The notes: generated by a model from the letters alone, not told the origin. A DNA stretch of 64,000 bases from JBQTHD01 sp052390275 (GCA_052390275.1 JBQTHD010000014.1:1-64000); one strand, 5' to 3'; positions 42,954-52,764 are shown, numbered from the stretch's first letter. A program made the numbers and translations.

Positions 42954-45728
42954 TCACGCGGTCGGCCGGCGCCCGGCTAGATACGGCTCGACATCGGCTT
43001 CTGGTAGTACCCGGCTGGAGTTGTTCAGCCGCAGGAAGAAGACCCGGTCGTTCTTGCTGGTCCTGGCCCAAACTGCCGACGGCGAGGCGGCCACGTCGCT
43101 GCGGCAGATCTCGTGGCCGGCGTGGACGGTGATGCGGGCGCGAGTCCTGGTCACCGGCGTGTGGCCGAGGGCGTTGATTAGGTGGGTGGTGAGCCAGTTG
43201 ACGAAGCCGTCGCCGTTGGGGGGCTTCACCCGCTCGTAGTCGTGGCCGAGGCCGACGATGGCGCCGTCGGGGCCGACGCCGATGAGCAGGGTGCCGCCGT
43301 TCGAGTTGAGGAAGGCGGCAACTGTCTTGACGATGGCGTCCTCCATCGCCCTGCTGGGTTGGTTCTCGCGCAGGTCCCACCGGGCGGTCGACTTGAACTC
43401 GACGGCGTAGTCCTCGTCGTTGGCGATCAGCTCCTCGACGGTCCGCAGCTCCGGCTTGCCGACCAGGCCGAGCTTCTCGGCCACGAGGGCCACGAACTCG
43501 GCGTCGTGGCGTAGCTGGTCGACGATCTCGGTGGTCAGGGTGGCGGCGCTGATAGTGCCGTCCACCGACGCCACCCCGCCGCCGGCGCCGAGGCCCGGCC
43601 GGGCCGTAGCGACGACGGTTTCGTCGTCGACGGCGGCTCGGTCATAGATGCTCCGGCCGTCGTCGCCGTAGGCCGTGGCGATGTGATCGAACACCGCCTG
43701 AACCTTGGCGTCGAAGACCTCGGGCGGGTAGGGATCGGCGGGAAGGTCGGCGTCGAGAATCCGGCGGATCGAGGCTCGCACATCCGCGGTGGTCGCCGCC
43801 TTGCGTCTCCAGTCCAGCACCAGCTTGTCGCCGAGGTGCTGAAGAAGCCGCTTGGCGCTCGCCTTCACCACGTCCCGCTCGGCGGGCGAGAGCACGGGCT
43901 CGGGCTTGGTGAGCAGGTCGAAGATGGCCAGCTCCTCCTCGGTCAGGCCCTCGACGACGGCCCGCTGTTCCTCGTCGGTCAGCGACCGGGACAGCTCGAC
44001 GAGGCGCCGCAGGTACTCGTCGATGTTGAGGCTGCCGGCGTTGTACTCGGCGATCAGCGCCTCGATCCGCTCCACCAGGTCATAGCGGGTCGGGTTGCGG
44101 GTGGCCGCAGCTACGGCCCGGCCTTTGAGCAGGGCCGCCAGTCGTTCGGTCTCGGCCCGCTTGCGACCGGCGAACCGGGCCGCGAGGGCATCGAAGTCGA
44201 TCTGGGACAGGTCGATGAGCGGATCGGGCTCGCTGCCCTCCGCTGCGGCCCGGATCACGTACTCCTCGGCCCCGACCGACCGGTCGAGGAGCGCGTCGAC
44301 CGCATCGGCGATCTCGTCGAGATCGGCGGCCGGTGACCGGGCCAGATCGAGGAGCCGCTCGGCCAGCACCCGGATGGCGGCCACGGTCGACTGTGCCGCG
44401 GCCGCCGCCGGGTCGGGGAGCAGGGCCTTGAACAGCTTGCGGACGTGGCGGGCGGCGGCGAGAAACCCGGCCCGCCGTTCCTCGTCGGCCAGGAGCGCTT
44501 CGACGGCGGCGTCGCGCAGGGCGATGTGGGCGAACCCGTGGGCGTCGCGCATGGCCGCCACGTCCACGCCGGCGGTCGCGCACAGGGCCACCACCTGGTC
44601 GAGGGCCTGGCCCAGCGCGACAACGAGCGCGTCGACGTTCTGGATGGGACTGTCGACACCCGCCTCGGCCGTGGCTGCGCCGTAGATGGCGAGCGCCGTT
44701 TCCAGGTTCCGGAACACGCCGATGTAGTCGACGATCAGGCCGTTGTCCTTGTCCGGGAACACCCGATTGGCCCGGGCGATGGTCTGCATCAGCGTGTGGT
44801 TCCGCATCGGCCGGTCGAGGTAGATCGTCGACACGCTCGGGGCGTCGAAGCCGGTCATCCACATGGCGCACACGAACACGATCCGCAACGGGTCGTCGGC
44901 CGCCTTGAACCGCTCGGCCAGGTCGTCGGTGTTCATGCGCCGGCGGTGCGGGCGGATGTCGAGGCCCTGGCGCTCGAGATGGGCGATCTCGTTCTGCGAC
45001 TGCGACACCACCACCGCCATGTCGGTGGAGTCCATGAGGGCCAGACGGCTGGCCAGCCACGGCCGTTCCAGCTCCGCCAAGGCGTCGTGTTGGGCCTGCA
45101 GCTCGGTCCGGCGCTCGACCCAAGCCTCGGCCACGTAGTCGTACATGCGCACGGCGGCGGCCTTGTCGACCCCCACGTACATGGCCTTGCCGGTGAAGCC
45201 CCGGCCGACGAAGTGACGGACAAGGTCCCGGGCGATCGTGCGGAGCCGCTCGGGTCGGGTTAGCAGCGTGTACTCCCGACCGAAGCGCCGGGCCAGCTCA
45301 CCCTCGGCGTCCTCGTCGAGCTCGGCCTCCTCCAGCAACGCATTGAGCTCGTCGGAGAAGTCGTCGTTGACCAGCTGCAGCTCGGGAATGCGGTTCTCGT
45401 AGTAGAGCGGAACCGTCGAGCCGTCCTCGATGGCGTCGCGGAAGCTGTAGATCGACACGTAGTCGCCGAAGTGCGCTCGGGTCAGCTCCTCCCCGGCGAT
45501 CAGCGGGGTGCCGGTGAAGCCCATGAAGGCGGCATTAGGCAGGGCCCGGCGCATGTTCAGCGCCAGCGTGTCGTACTGGCTGCGATGGGCCTCGTCGGTG
45601 ATCACGATCACGTCCGACCGGTCCGACAGCACCGGCATCGACGTCTCGCCGGCCTTGGCGTCGAGGCGGAACTTGTGGATCAACGTGAAGACGTACCGGT
45701 GGTCGCTGTCCAGCAGCGCCCGCAGGTG
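42954..45728 (-). pseudogene. hsdR: Type I restriction HsdR, 5'-truncated, fused to a C-terminal AlbA-like (Schlafen-type) domain
   Basis: The frame begins inside the motor: LRALLDSDHRYVFTLIHKFR then ITDEAHRSQYD (motif II), GFTGTPL (motif III), MWMTGFDAPSVSTIYLDRPM and QTIARANRV (motifs V and VI), and the helical HsdR C-terminus. The N-terminal nuclease domain and Walker A are gone; sequence homology stops near 45728 and a stop codon lies 10 bases further. At the other end, about residues 740-905 form an AlbA_2 domain (YAVEFKSTARWD, VAAFLNSNGGTLLIGV). No hsdM or hsdS gene is present. It cannot restrict DNA. A truncated product from a TTG at 45683 (909 residues) could still be made. Confidence 0.85.
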
Positions 45729-45769
45729 AGTCGGCTGTTAGTGACGGCGAAGGGGAACCGCCCGGCAGC

Positions 45770-45775
45770 TACCTT
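45770..45775 (+). promoter_or_regulatory. Candidate -10 element of the DUF5678/retropepsin pair (leaderless type)
   Basis: TACCTT lies 7 bases before the ATG at 45783. The intervening GGAAAG could instead serve as a weak ribosome site. Confidence 0.35.
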
Positions 45776-45782
45776 GGAAAGT

Positions 45783-46277
45783 ATGCAAAAAGTACAAGGA
45801 TCCTCGGCGACGGTGGCAGGGCGGGCGTTCAATTTCACAATCACCGACGTGGAACGGGTCATGGCCGACGTGGACCCGGAGCCCCTGCGAACCCACTTCG
45901 CCATCGTCGGGGGCCTGCGGTATCCGCCCAAGCAAGTACTTGCTGCGGTGACCGGCCTGGATCGCGCCGACTTCACCACCCATCAGGCCCGCAGTGTCCT
46001 GCGTCGCATCGGCCTGGGCACCGGCCGACTCACCGACTGGAAAGCCTCTACTCCCGAAGTTGGGTCCGTCATCTCGGACCAGGACATGGTGGCCGAGGCC
46101 GAGGAGTTGCGGCCTCATCGGGGTCGGTGGGTCGCACTCCTCGACGGCCGGGTCCTCGTGTCAGCAGACCAACCCCAGCAGGTTCTCGGGTGGCTTCGAC
46201 AGCACGATCAGGTGGCCGAGACCATGTTCCGTGTCCCGATGGACCCGGCAGCCGACACGGGCGGATTCGGGTGGTGA
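45783..46277 (+). CDS. DUF5678-like two-domain protein
   Basis: This encodes 164 residues. The first half (about 15-82) is a compact conserved module recognisable by GGLRYPPKQVLAAVTGLDRA and DFTTHQARSVLRRIGL, found attached to various domains in actinobacteria. The second half (about 98-155) resembles DUF5678: ELRPHRGRWVALLDGRVLVS, QQVLGWLRQH. There is no membrane segment. The stop overlaps the GTG of a retropepsin-like gene (GTGA), so the two act together. Such pairs are seen elsewhere but their role is unknown. It abuts the truncated end of hsdR. Confidence 0.7.
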   Translation: MQKVQGSSATVAGRAFNFTITDVERVMADVDPEPLRTHFAIVGGLRYPPKQVLAAVTGLDRADFTTHQARSVLRRIGLGTGRLTDWKASTPEVGSVISDQDMVAEAEELRPHRGRWVALLDGRVLVSADQPQQVLGWLRQHDQVAETMFRVPMDPAADTGGFGW

Positions 46278-46705
46278 GGTTTCGTTTCAGGGGTCTACCT
46301 GGACCTACAGACGTCACACCTCGGCCGCTGCTGCCGATCCGGATCGAAGGGCTCAACGCGACGGCGCTGGAGTGCCTGGTCGATACCGGATCCATCGGCA
46401 ATCGCATGCCCGCCTGGGTTGCCGCGGAGGCCGGTATCTCCCTGATCGACGTTCCGATCGTGGCGCTTGGTATCGGGGGGCAGAACATCTTGTCTCAGAC
46501 GGTTCCCGTCGCTCTATCCCTCAGGGATTACTCGTGGACAGCCCCGATGACGTTTTGTGACCCGTGGCCCTGGAGCTTCGGACTCCTCGGCCAGGAAGGA
46601 TTCTTCCGGTGGTTCCAAGTCACCATTACCGCCGCCGACCGGCACCTCGAGGTGGGTCCCTACGTCTCGCCCGGGCCCGAAAGCGCGCCACGCTCATCGG
46701 GGTAG
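46274..46705 (+). CDS. Retropepsin-like aspartic protease
   Basis: This encodes 143 residues with the single-lobe aspartic protease motif ALECLVDTGSIGNRMPAWVA (catalytic Asp37 in DTGS) and a later hydrophobic-hydrophobic-Gly element near FGLLGQEGFF. As in retroviral proteases, two chains would form one active site. There is no signal peptide. The start overlaps the previous stop by 4 bases; a GTG one codon earlier is possible. The substrate is unknown, and the coupled DUF5678-like protein is an obvious candidate partner. Confidence 0.75.
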   Translation: MRFRFRGLPGPTDVTPRPLLPIRIEGLNATALECLVDTGSIGNRMPAWVAAEAGISLIDVPIVALGIGGQNILSQTVPVALSLRDYSWTAPMTFCDPWPWSFGLLGQEGFFRWFQVTITAADRHLEVGPYVSPGPESAPRSSG

Positions 46706-46752
46706 GGGCCCAAGTCGACCAACCAGAGGTCGCCCCGGTAGTAGTCGAGGAC
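46660..46752 (-). pseudogene. Remnant of a PemK/MazF-type toxin N-terminus
   Basis: On the minus strand DYYRGDLWLVDLGPYPDERG is followed by a stop within nine codons. RGDxWLVDLxP is the signature beginning of PemK/MazF RNases. The rest of the toxin is missing and no standard start codon precedes it in frame. It runs antisense to the end of the retropepsin gene and 60 bases from the aminotransferase stop. The match is short (about 13 residues) and could be chance. Confidence 0.45.
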
Positions 46753-46813
46753 GAGAACGCCGCCAGCGGCGGTTCTGGCCGGAGGAACGCGGCAATGGTT
46801 TGTGGTCAGGGCA

Positions 46814-48016
46814 CTAGATCTCCTGGGCCAGCAGGCGGGTGAGGCGGGTCAGGCCTTCCTCCAGGGCCGCGTCACCCAGCGCGTATGACAAGCGGACGTA
46901 CCCGGGAGCACCGAAAGCTTCGCCGGGGACGATGGCAACCTGGGCTGACTCCAGCACCACCTCGGCCAGTTCCATGGTGCTGGTGATCACCCGCCCGCCA
47001 ATCGTCCGCCCCAGAACGCCGGTGAAGGACGGGAACGCGTAGAACGCTCCCTCCGGTTCGCAACAGACGACCCCGTCGATGGCGTTGAGCACGGCCACCA
47101 TCTGGCGGCGGCGGCGATCGAAGGCCAAACGCATGGCCTCGACCGGGGCCTGGTCCCCCCGAATCGCAGCCAGGGCGGCCCGCTGGGCCACGTTGGAGAC
47201 GTTGGAGGTGGAGTGGGACTGAAGGTTGGCCGCCCCCGCGATTACTTCGGATGGGCCCACCATCCAACCCACGCGCCACCCGGTCATGGCGTAGGTCTTG
47301 GAGACACCGTTGATTACGATGCACCGCTCCCCCACGCCGTCGGCGGCAGCCAGCGACGAGAACCGGGCCGACCCGTAGACCAGCCTGTCGTAGATCTCGT
47401 CGGTTATGACCCACAACCGGCGGTCGGCCGCCCATCCACCGATCTCGGCGATCTCCTCCGGGCGGTAGACCGCCCCGGTGGGGTTGGAGGGGGACACGAA
47501 CAACAGCGCCTTGGTGGCCGGCGTGTAAGCGGCATCGAGGTCTTCCACCGACACCTTGAACCCGCATGATTCGTCGCTTGGGACCTCCACCACCCGCCCA
47601 CCGGCGAGGCGGACCGCCTCCGGATAGGTAACCCAGTAGGGCGACGGGAGAAGAACCTCGTCGCCGGGATCCAACAGGGCGGCGCAGGAGTTGTAGACCG
47701 CCTGCTTGGCCCCGTTGGTGATGAGGACCTGGTTGGCGGCCACCTCCCAGCCGGAGGTGGCAACGGTGGCCTCGGCCACCGCCTGGCGCAGATCGGCCAA
47801 GCCGGCTGCCGGGCTGTAGCGATGGTTGGCCGGCAGCGCACAGGCCCCCTGGGCCGCTTCGACGATGTGCGGCGGGGTGGGAAAGTCCGGCTCGCCAGCG
47901 CCGAAGCTGACCACGTCGAGCCCCTGAGCCGCCAGAGCCTTGGCCTTGGCGTCGATGGCCAGGGTGGCCGACTCACAGATGGCGGCGACACGGCGAGAAA
48001 GGGCCGGCGAATTCAT
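46814..48016 (-). CDS. aspC: Aspartate (class I) aminotransferase
   Basis: This is a PLP enzyme that exchanges amino groups between aspartate and 2-oxoglutarate, or related pairs. Its 400 residues show DVVSFGAGEPDFPTP, YSPAAGLADLRQAVAEA, VLITNGAKQAV, SPSNPTGAVY, the PLP lysine in INGVSKTYAMTGWRVGW and the C-terminal arginine in YVRLSYAL. It is the I-gamma AspAT subgroup common in actinobacteria and thermophiles; prephenate is a possible second substrate. The ATG at 48016 gives the usual N-terminus. It is divergent from DAHP synthase. Confidence 0.92.
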   Translation of the reverse strand: MNSPALSRRVAAICESATLAIDAKAKALAAQGLDVVSFGAGEPDFPTPPHIVEAAQGACALPANHRYSPAAGLADLRQAVAEATVATSGWEVAANQVLITNGAKQAVYNSCAALLDPGDEVLLPSPYWVTYPEAVRLAGGRVVEVPSDESCGFKVSVEDLDAAYTPATKALLFVSPSNPTGAVYRPEEIAEIGGWAADRRLWVITDEIYDRLVYGSARFSSLAAADGVGERCIVINGVSKTYAMTGWRVGWMVGPSEVIAGAANLQSHSTSNVSNVAQRAALAAIRGDQAPVEAMRLAFDRRRRQMVAVLNAIDGVVCCEPEGAFYAFPSFTGVLGRTIGGRVITSTMELAEVVLESAQVAIVPGEAFGAPGYVRLSYALGDAALEEGLTRLTRLLAQEI

Positions 48017-48140
48017 GGGCTCAGATGCTGGCACAACCCACCGATCGCACCAGTTTGCGGCATGCATGCCCCCGGGTTCCCGACCAGGGGCTCACGACTA
48101 TTGCGAGAAATGGTCGGTGGTCTGACCATTAGCCTGGCCA

Positions 48141-49556
48141 ATGGCCATGCACCCCACCGCTACCGCCCCGTCTGTGGAGCCAGCCTCGGCAGGAAGCCGG
48201 TGGTCGCCGACCAGTTGGCGGGAGTTTCCGGCGGCCCAGCAGCCGGACTGGCCCGATCCGGGGGCTCTGGCCGACGTACTCGGCCGACTGGGCGCACTGC
48301 CTCCCCTGGTTTTTGCAGGCGAGGTCCGCCGGCTGATCGACGACCTCGCCCAGGTGGCCGATGGAAAGGCATTTCTCCTCCAGGCTGGCGACTGCGCCGA
48401 GTCCTTCGACTGGTTCTCGGCCGACTCCATCCGGGACAAGCTCAAGGTCATCCTTCAGATGGCCGCTGTCCTCACCTACGGCGCCGGTGTGCCGGTGGTG
48501 AAGATGGGACGCATTGCCGGGCAGTTCGCCAAGCCCCGCTCCTCCCCCACCGAGACGGTGGGCGGCCAGGTCCTGCCCGCCTTCCGGGGCGACATCGTCA
48601 ATAACACCGCCCCCAATGCCGCCGCCCGGGTGGCCGATCCCACCCGCCTGATCACCGCCTACAACCAGTCGGCAGCCACCATGAATCTGCTCCGGGCCTT
48701 CACCACCGGGGGGTTCGCGGATCTGACCCAGGTACATGCCTGGAACGCCGAGTTCGTGGCCGCCAGCCCCCAGGGTCGGCGCTACGAGGGCATGGCCGCC
48801 GAGATCGACCGGGCGTTGCGGTTCATGTCCGCCTGCGGCATCGACCTGGCGGCCGAGGCCGCCCTTCACCAGGTCGACTTCTGGACCAGCCACGAAGCTC
48901 TCCTGCTCGGCTACGAGGAAGCCCTCACGCGTCAGGATTCGTTGACGGGGCGATGGTACGACTGCTCCGCCCACTTCCTGTGGGTGGGGGACCGCACCCG
49001 CCAGATCGACGGTGCCCATATCGAGTTCCTCGCCGGGGTCGGCAACCCCGTGGGAATCAAGGTGGGCCCGGGGGCCGAACCCGATGAGGTGGTGGCCCTG
49101 TGCCGCCGTTTGGATCCGGACGCGACCCCCGGAAGGCTGGTCATCATTTCCCGCCTGGGGTCATCTCTGGTTGACGATCGTCTGCCGGCTCTCATCAAGG
49201 GCGTCGAGCGAGCCGGGTTGGGGGTGGTCTGGGTCTGCGACCCGATGCACGGCAATACCTACGTGTCCCCCTCGGGCCGCAAGACCCGCCATCTCGATGC
49301 CATCGTCAGCGAGTTGAGGTCCTTCTTTTCCGTGCACCGCAGCCTTGGCACCTGGCCGGGCGGAGTCCACCTGGAACTGACCGGTGAGGACGTCACCGAA
49401 TGCCTGGGCGGGTCCGACGAGGTGACCGACAGCCACCTCGACGACCGCTACCTGACCACCTGTGATCCTCGCCTCAACGCCCGCCAGTCCCTCGACGTGG
49501 CCTTCGAAGTCGCCTCCATGCTGCGCGGCGGTCCGGAGCTTCAGGTTCGGATCTGA
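48141..49556 (+). CDS. aroG: 3-deoxy-D-arabino-heptulosonate 7-phosphate synthase, class II
   Basis: This is the first enzyme of the shikimate pathway, joining PEP and erythrose 4-phosphate. Its 471 residues fit the plant/actinobacterial class II type: FLLQAGDCAESFDW, VVKMGRIAGQFAKPRS, RALRFMSACGID, YDCSAHFLWVGDRTRQIDGA and WVCDPMHGNTY with the metal-binding Cys, His, Glu and Asp. The N-terminal 30 residues are low-complexity. Its last 16 bases overlap the 3' end of proA on the other strand. Confidence 0.95.
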   Translation: MAMHPTATAPSVEPASAGSRWSPTSWREFPAAQQPDWPDPGALADVLGRLGALPPLVFAGEVRRLIDDLAQVADGKAFLLQAGDCAESFDWFSADSIRDKLKVILQMAAVLTYGAGVPVVKMGRIAGQFAKPRSSPTETVGGQVLPAFRGDIVNNTAPNAAARVADPTRLITAYNQSAATMNLLRAFTTGGFADLTQVHAWNAEFVAASPQGRRYEGMAAEIDRALRFMSACGIDLAAEAALHQVDFWTSHEALLLGYEEALTRQDSLTGRWYDCSAHFLWVGDRTRQIDGAHIEFLAGVGNPVGIKVGPGAEPDEVVALCRRLDPDATPGRLVIISRLGSSLVDDRLPALIKGVERAGLGVVWVCDPMHGNTYVSPSGRKTRHLDAIVSELRSFFSVHRSLGTWPGGVHLELTGEDVTECLGGSDEVTDSHLDDRYLTTCDPRLNARQSLDVAFEVASMLRGGPELQVRI

Positions 49557-50845
49557 CCCTCACCCATCACGACGTATTTCAGGGTGGTCAACTCACGTAG
49601 TCCCATCGGACCCCGGGCATGCAGCTTCTGGGTGGAGATGCCTATCTCGGCGCCGAATCCGAACTCGCCGCCGTCGGTGAACCGGGTGGATGCGTTGACC
49701 ACCACGGCCGCCGCGTCGACCTCCCGGGTGAAGCGGCGGGCCGCATCCAGATCGGTGGTGCAGATGGCCTCGGTGTGGCCGGTTCCGTTGCGGTTGACAT
49801 GGTCGATGGCCCGATCCAGGGAGTCCACCACCGCCACCGACATCTTCATGTCCAGAAACTCGGTGGAGAAGTCCTCGGGCCGGGCGGCGGTGATGGCCAG
49901 ACCCGCCGCGGAGATGATGGCCACCGACTCGGAGTCCCCCACCAGTTCCACCCCGGCCAGCGCCGCCGCCGCCCGGGGCAGGAACTTCTCGGCCACCGCC
50001 GAATGCACCAGGAGCGACTCCGCCGCGTTGCACACCGACGGCCGCTGGGTCTTGGCGTTGACCACGATGGCCAGGGCCTGGTCCAGGTCGGCGGCGGCGT
50101 CGACGTAGACATGGCAGTTTCCGTCGCCGTCGATGACGTAGGGGACCCGGGCGTTGGCCAGAACGCTGGCGATGAGCGACGGTCCACCCCGGGGGATCAG
50201 GCAGTCGATGTAATCCCTGAGGCCCATGAACTCAGCAGCCGTCTGATGGCTGGTGTCGGTGACCAGAACCAGGCAATCGGCCGGAAGCCCGGTGGACTCC
50301 ACCCCCTGGCGAAGGGCGTCAGCTATAGCCCGGTTGGAGGCCAGCGCCGCCGACGAGCCCCGCAGGAAGGCGGCATTCCCCGACTTGAGGCAGAGGCCAA
50401 AGGCGTCGCTGGTGACATTCGGTCGGTTCTCGTAGATGACGGCCACAACCCCCAGGGGGACCCGGACCCGACTGATGGCCAGGCCGTTGGGCCGGGTCCA
50501 ACCATCGGCAACTTCACCCACCGGGTCCGACAGGTCGGCCACCGCCCGCAGGCCATCGGCCATGGAGGCCAGTCGGGCCGGGGTGAGCCGAAGCCGATCG
50601 GCCACGGTGGCCGCCACCCCGTCGACCTCCGCCTTGTTCAGGTCGTCCGCGTTGGCCGCCAAGATGCCTTCGGCCTGTACCTCGAGATGCATCGCCGCCG
50701 CCCGTAAAGCCGCGTTCTTGCCGGCGGTGGATGTGACGGCGAGAACCCGGGAGGCGGCTTTGGCCCGCCTTCCCAACTCGCCAACCGGGACGTGACCCGC
50801 AGTCACCCTCTCGCCCCTCGACTTCTCTGCTTGCTCCTGGGCCAT
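49541..50845 (-). CDS. proA: Gamma-glutamyl phosphate reductase
   Basis: This is the second step of proline synthesis, reducing glutamyl-5-phosphate to the semialdehyde with NADPH. Its 434 residues show the aldehyde-dehydrogenase fold with VPLGVVAVIYENRPNVTSDA, LKSGNAAFLRGSSAA, the catalytic cysteine in KTQRPSVCNAAESLLV and FGFGAEIGISTQKLHARGP. In many actinobacteria proA follows proB directly; here it is 8.5 kb from proB. Confidence 0.95.
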   Translation of the reverse strand: MAQEQAEKSRGERVTAGHVPVGELGRRAKAASRVLAVTSTAGKNAALRAAAMHLEVQAEGILAANADDLNKAEVDGVAATVADRLRLTPARLASMADGLRAVADLSDPVGEVADGWTRPNGLAISRVRVPLGVVAVIYENRPNVTSDAFGLCLKSGNAAFLRGSSAALASNRAIADALRQGVESTGLPADCLVLVTDTSHQTAAEFMGLRDYIDCLIPRGGPSLIASVLANARVPYVIDGDGNCHVYVDAAADLDQALAIVVNAKTQRPSVCNAAESLLVHSAVAEKFLPRAAAALAGVELVGDSESVAIISAAGLAITAARPEDFSTEFLDMKMSVAVVDSLDRAIDHVNRNGTGHTEAICTTDLDAARRFTREVDAAAVVVNASTRFTDGGEFGFGAEIGISTQKLHARGPMGLRELTTLKYVVMGEGQIRT

Positions 50846-50853
50846 TCCAGAAG

Positions 50854-51870
50854 CTACCCGTGGCCGGGGCCGGCCGGCTCGCCCACCAGGCCGGACGATG
50901 CTCCGTCGGGGGCAGGCCGGTCCGTCCCGTAGAGCGCGGACAACTCACCGGCCAGACGAGCCAGTTGGCGCCGCAGTGAATCTGGCTCGGTCACCTCCAC
51001 CCATGACCCGAAACCAGCCAACTCACAAGCCAGGGACTCGATCGAATGGCCGCGCAACGCAAGGGTCACCCGGCCGTCGGGACCCGGCGGGCCCACCTTG
51101 GCCCGGGTGCCCAACATCGCCCGACACCACCCGGCGGCCCGAGGGACGGCCACCACCTGGGCCACCACCGGAGCCCGCCGCTGGTCCACCGATTCGGAGA
51201 TGAGGCTCCAGGCCTCGGCCAGGTCGAAACCCACGGGCGGTTCCGCCGGGCGGCCGGTGGGGGACACCGACGACATCCGGTCCACCCGGAACGTCCTCAC
51301 ACCCGCCTCGGTACCGGCTACCAGGTACCAGACATCGCCTTTGGCGGCCAGCCCCAGCGGTTGAATGATCCGCTCGGTCGCCGACCCGGCCCGGTCGGTA
51401 TAGCTCAACCTCAACTCCCGGGCCTCGGCCACCGCTTCGGTCACCTCGCCCAACAGCGCCGGTTGGGGTCGTCTCGGTCGAGTTCCGTCCCATCCGGTGG
51501 GATCGACGATCACCGAGGTCGCGGCCTTCTGGGCGGCGGAGCGCATAGTGGGCGGTAGGGCCGATACCAACTTTCGTAAAGCCGACTTGACGGCCGGGTC
51601 CACTTCAGTTGACGGGCCGGCCACCAGGAACAGGGCCCGGGCCTCGGCCGCAGTCAGCCCACTGAGATCCGTACGTCCACCGCCGGCCAGAAACCAGCCT
51701 CCACCCCGGCCCTGGGTCGAATAGACGGGAAGCCCGGCGATTCCCAACGCCTCCAGATCTCGGCGCGCGGTCCGTTCCGACACCTCCAACTCAGCCGCCA
51801 CCTCAGGCGCAGTGACCCGGCCCCGGGTCTGGAGCAACAACAGGACCGCTACCAGCCGGTCGGCCCTCAT
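50854..51870 (-). CDS. WYL-domain transcriptional regulator (YafY type)
   Basis: This encodes 338 residues: an N-terminal HTH (MRADRLVAVLLLLQTRGRVT, EVAAELEVSERTARRDLEAL), a central WYL domain (RELRLSYTDRAG, PLGLAAKGDVWYLVAG, FRVDRM) and a C-terminal WCX-like part. WYL proteins sense small ligands or nucleic acids. The ATG at 51870 precedes the HTH directly. It is divergent from a TIGR03086/DinB-like gene 78 bases away, a common pairing that suggests local regulation. Confidence 0.88.
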   Translation of the reverse strand: MRADRLVAVLLLLQTRGRVTAPEVAAELEVSERTARRDLEALGIAGLPVYSTQGRGGGWFLAGGGRTDLSGLTAAEARALFLVAGPSTEVDPAVKSALRKLVSALPPTMRSAAQKAATSVIVDPTGWDGTRPRRPQPALLGEVTEAVAEARELRLSYTDRAGSATERIIQPLGLAAKGDVWYLVAGTEAGVRTFRVDRMSSVSPTGRPAEPPVGFDLAEAWSLISESVDQRRAPVVAQVVAVPRAAGWCRAMLGTRAKVGPPGPDGRVTLALRGHSIESLACELAGFGSWVEVTEPDSLRRQLARLAGELSALYGTDRPAPDGASSGLVGEPAGPGHG

Positions 51871-51948
51871 CCTGCCAGTGTGGCCGCCCGGACAATTCCC
51901 GAACAAACCGGCCACAAGATGACCGGTTACGGGGTCCAGGATTCACCC

Positions 51949-52710
51949 ATGAACCCCACCGACAGTCTTCCCGCCTCCGCCAACGCCGGCGATCCGGTCC
52001 TGGCCGACGATCCGGTTCTGGCCTCGGACTCGGCACAGACCACACCGGTCATCGAATCCAGCGATCCCCGCCACCGCTTCGCCCGGGCGGTGATGACCAC
52101 CGCCACCGTCGTGGCCGGGGTCCGGACTGACCAGCACGACCAACCCACCCCCTGCGGCGAGTTCGACGCCAAGGCCACCATGGGTCACCTGCTCGACGTA
52201 ATGGACACCGTGTCCCGAGTGGGCCGGGGCGAGGCACCCTTCGACCCCTCCCGCCAGTTCACCCCACCTCCCCCGGCGGACTGGGCCGGCGCATGGGCCA
52301 AGGCGGCCCACCAGGTGCGCCTGGCCTGGACCGACCCTGCCGCCCTGGAGCAGACCGTCGTTCTGCCCTGGGTCACCGAGAGCGGTTCGGACTTCCTCGA
52401 CGAGTACGTGGCCGAGTTGAGCGTCCACACCTGGGACCTGGCCCGGGCCACCGGGCAGAACCCCGACTGGGACGAGGAGGTCCTGGCCGTGGCTTTCGCC
52501 GGGATCCAGCGCCTCCTGCCTCCCGACGGCCGGGCTGAGATGTTCGCCCAGATCATGGCCGAGATGCTGGCCAACAACCCGAACTTCCCCGAGGAATGGA
52601 AGGACTCAGGCGTGCCCTTCGCCGACCGGGTGATCGTAGGTGCCGACGCGCCGCTGATCGACCAGTTGGTGGGTTGGACCGGTCGCAACCCGTGGTGGCC
52701 TTCGGCTTGA
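51949..52710 (+). CDS. TIGR03086-family DinB-like metal-binding protein
   Basis: This encodes 253 residues: 40 low-complexity residues with a duplicated DPVLA unit, then the mycothiol-dependent maleylpyruvate isomerase-like N-terminal domain (PTPCGEFDAKATMGHLLDVM and VAELSVHTWDLARATGQ, which supply metal-binding histidines) and a C-terminal helical part ending in VGWTGRNPWWP. The family includes thiol-dependent transferases. With mshC in the same window a mycothiol-linked role is reasonable but unproven. The ATG at 51949 removes an unconserved 23-codon upstream reading. Confidence 0.82.
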   Translation: MNPTDSLPASANAGDPVLADDPVLASDSAQTTPVIESSDPRHRFARAVMTTATVVAGVRTDQHDQPTPCGEFDAKATMGHLLDVMDTVSRVGRGEAPFDPSRQFTPPPPADWAGAWAKAAHQVRLAWTDPAALEQTVVLPWVTESGSDFLDEYVAELSVHTWDLARATGQNPDWDEEVLAVAFAGIQRLLPPDGRAEMFAQIMAEMLANNPNFPEEWKDSGVPFADRVIVGADAPLIDQLVGWTGRNPWWPSA

Positions 52711-52764
52711 CGGCTCAACACCCGGGGTTCACCCAAATCTGCGGGACGCTTGAGATAACGGCGC

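Noticed and set aside
45680..45782. Frameshift extension of HsdR (AVTNSR before HLRALL in another frame)
   Set aside because: Only about six residues could match and upstream sequence shows no further HsdR homology; more likely chance at a deletion joint.
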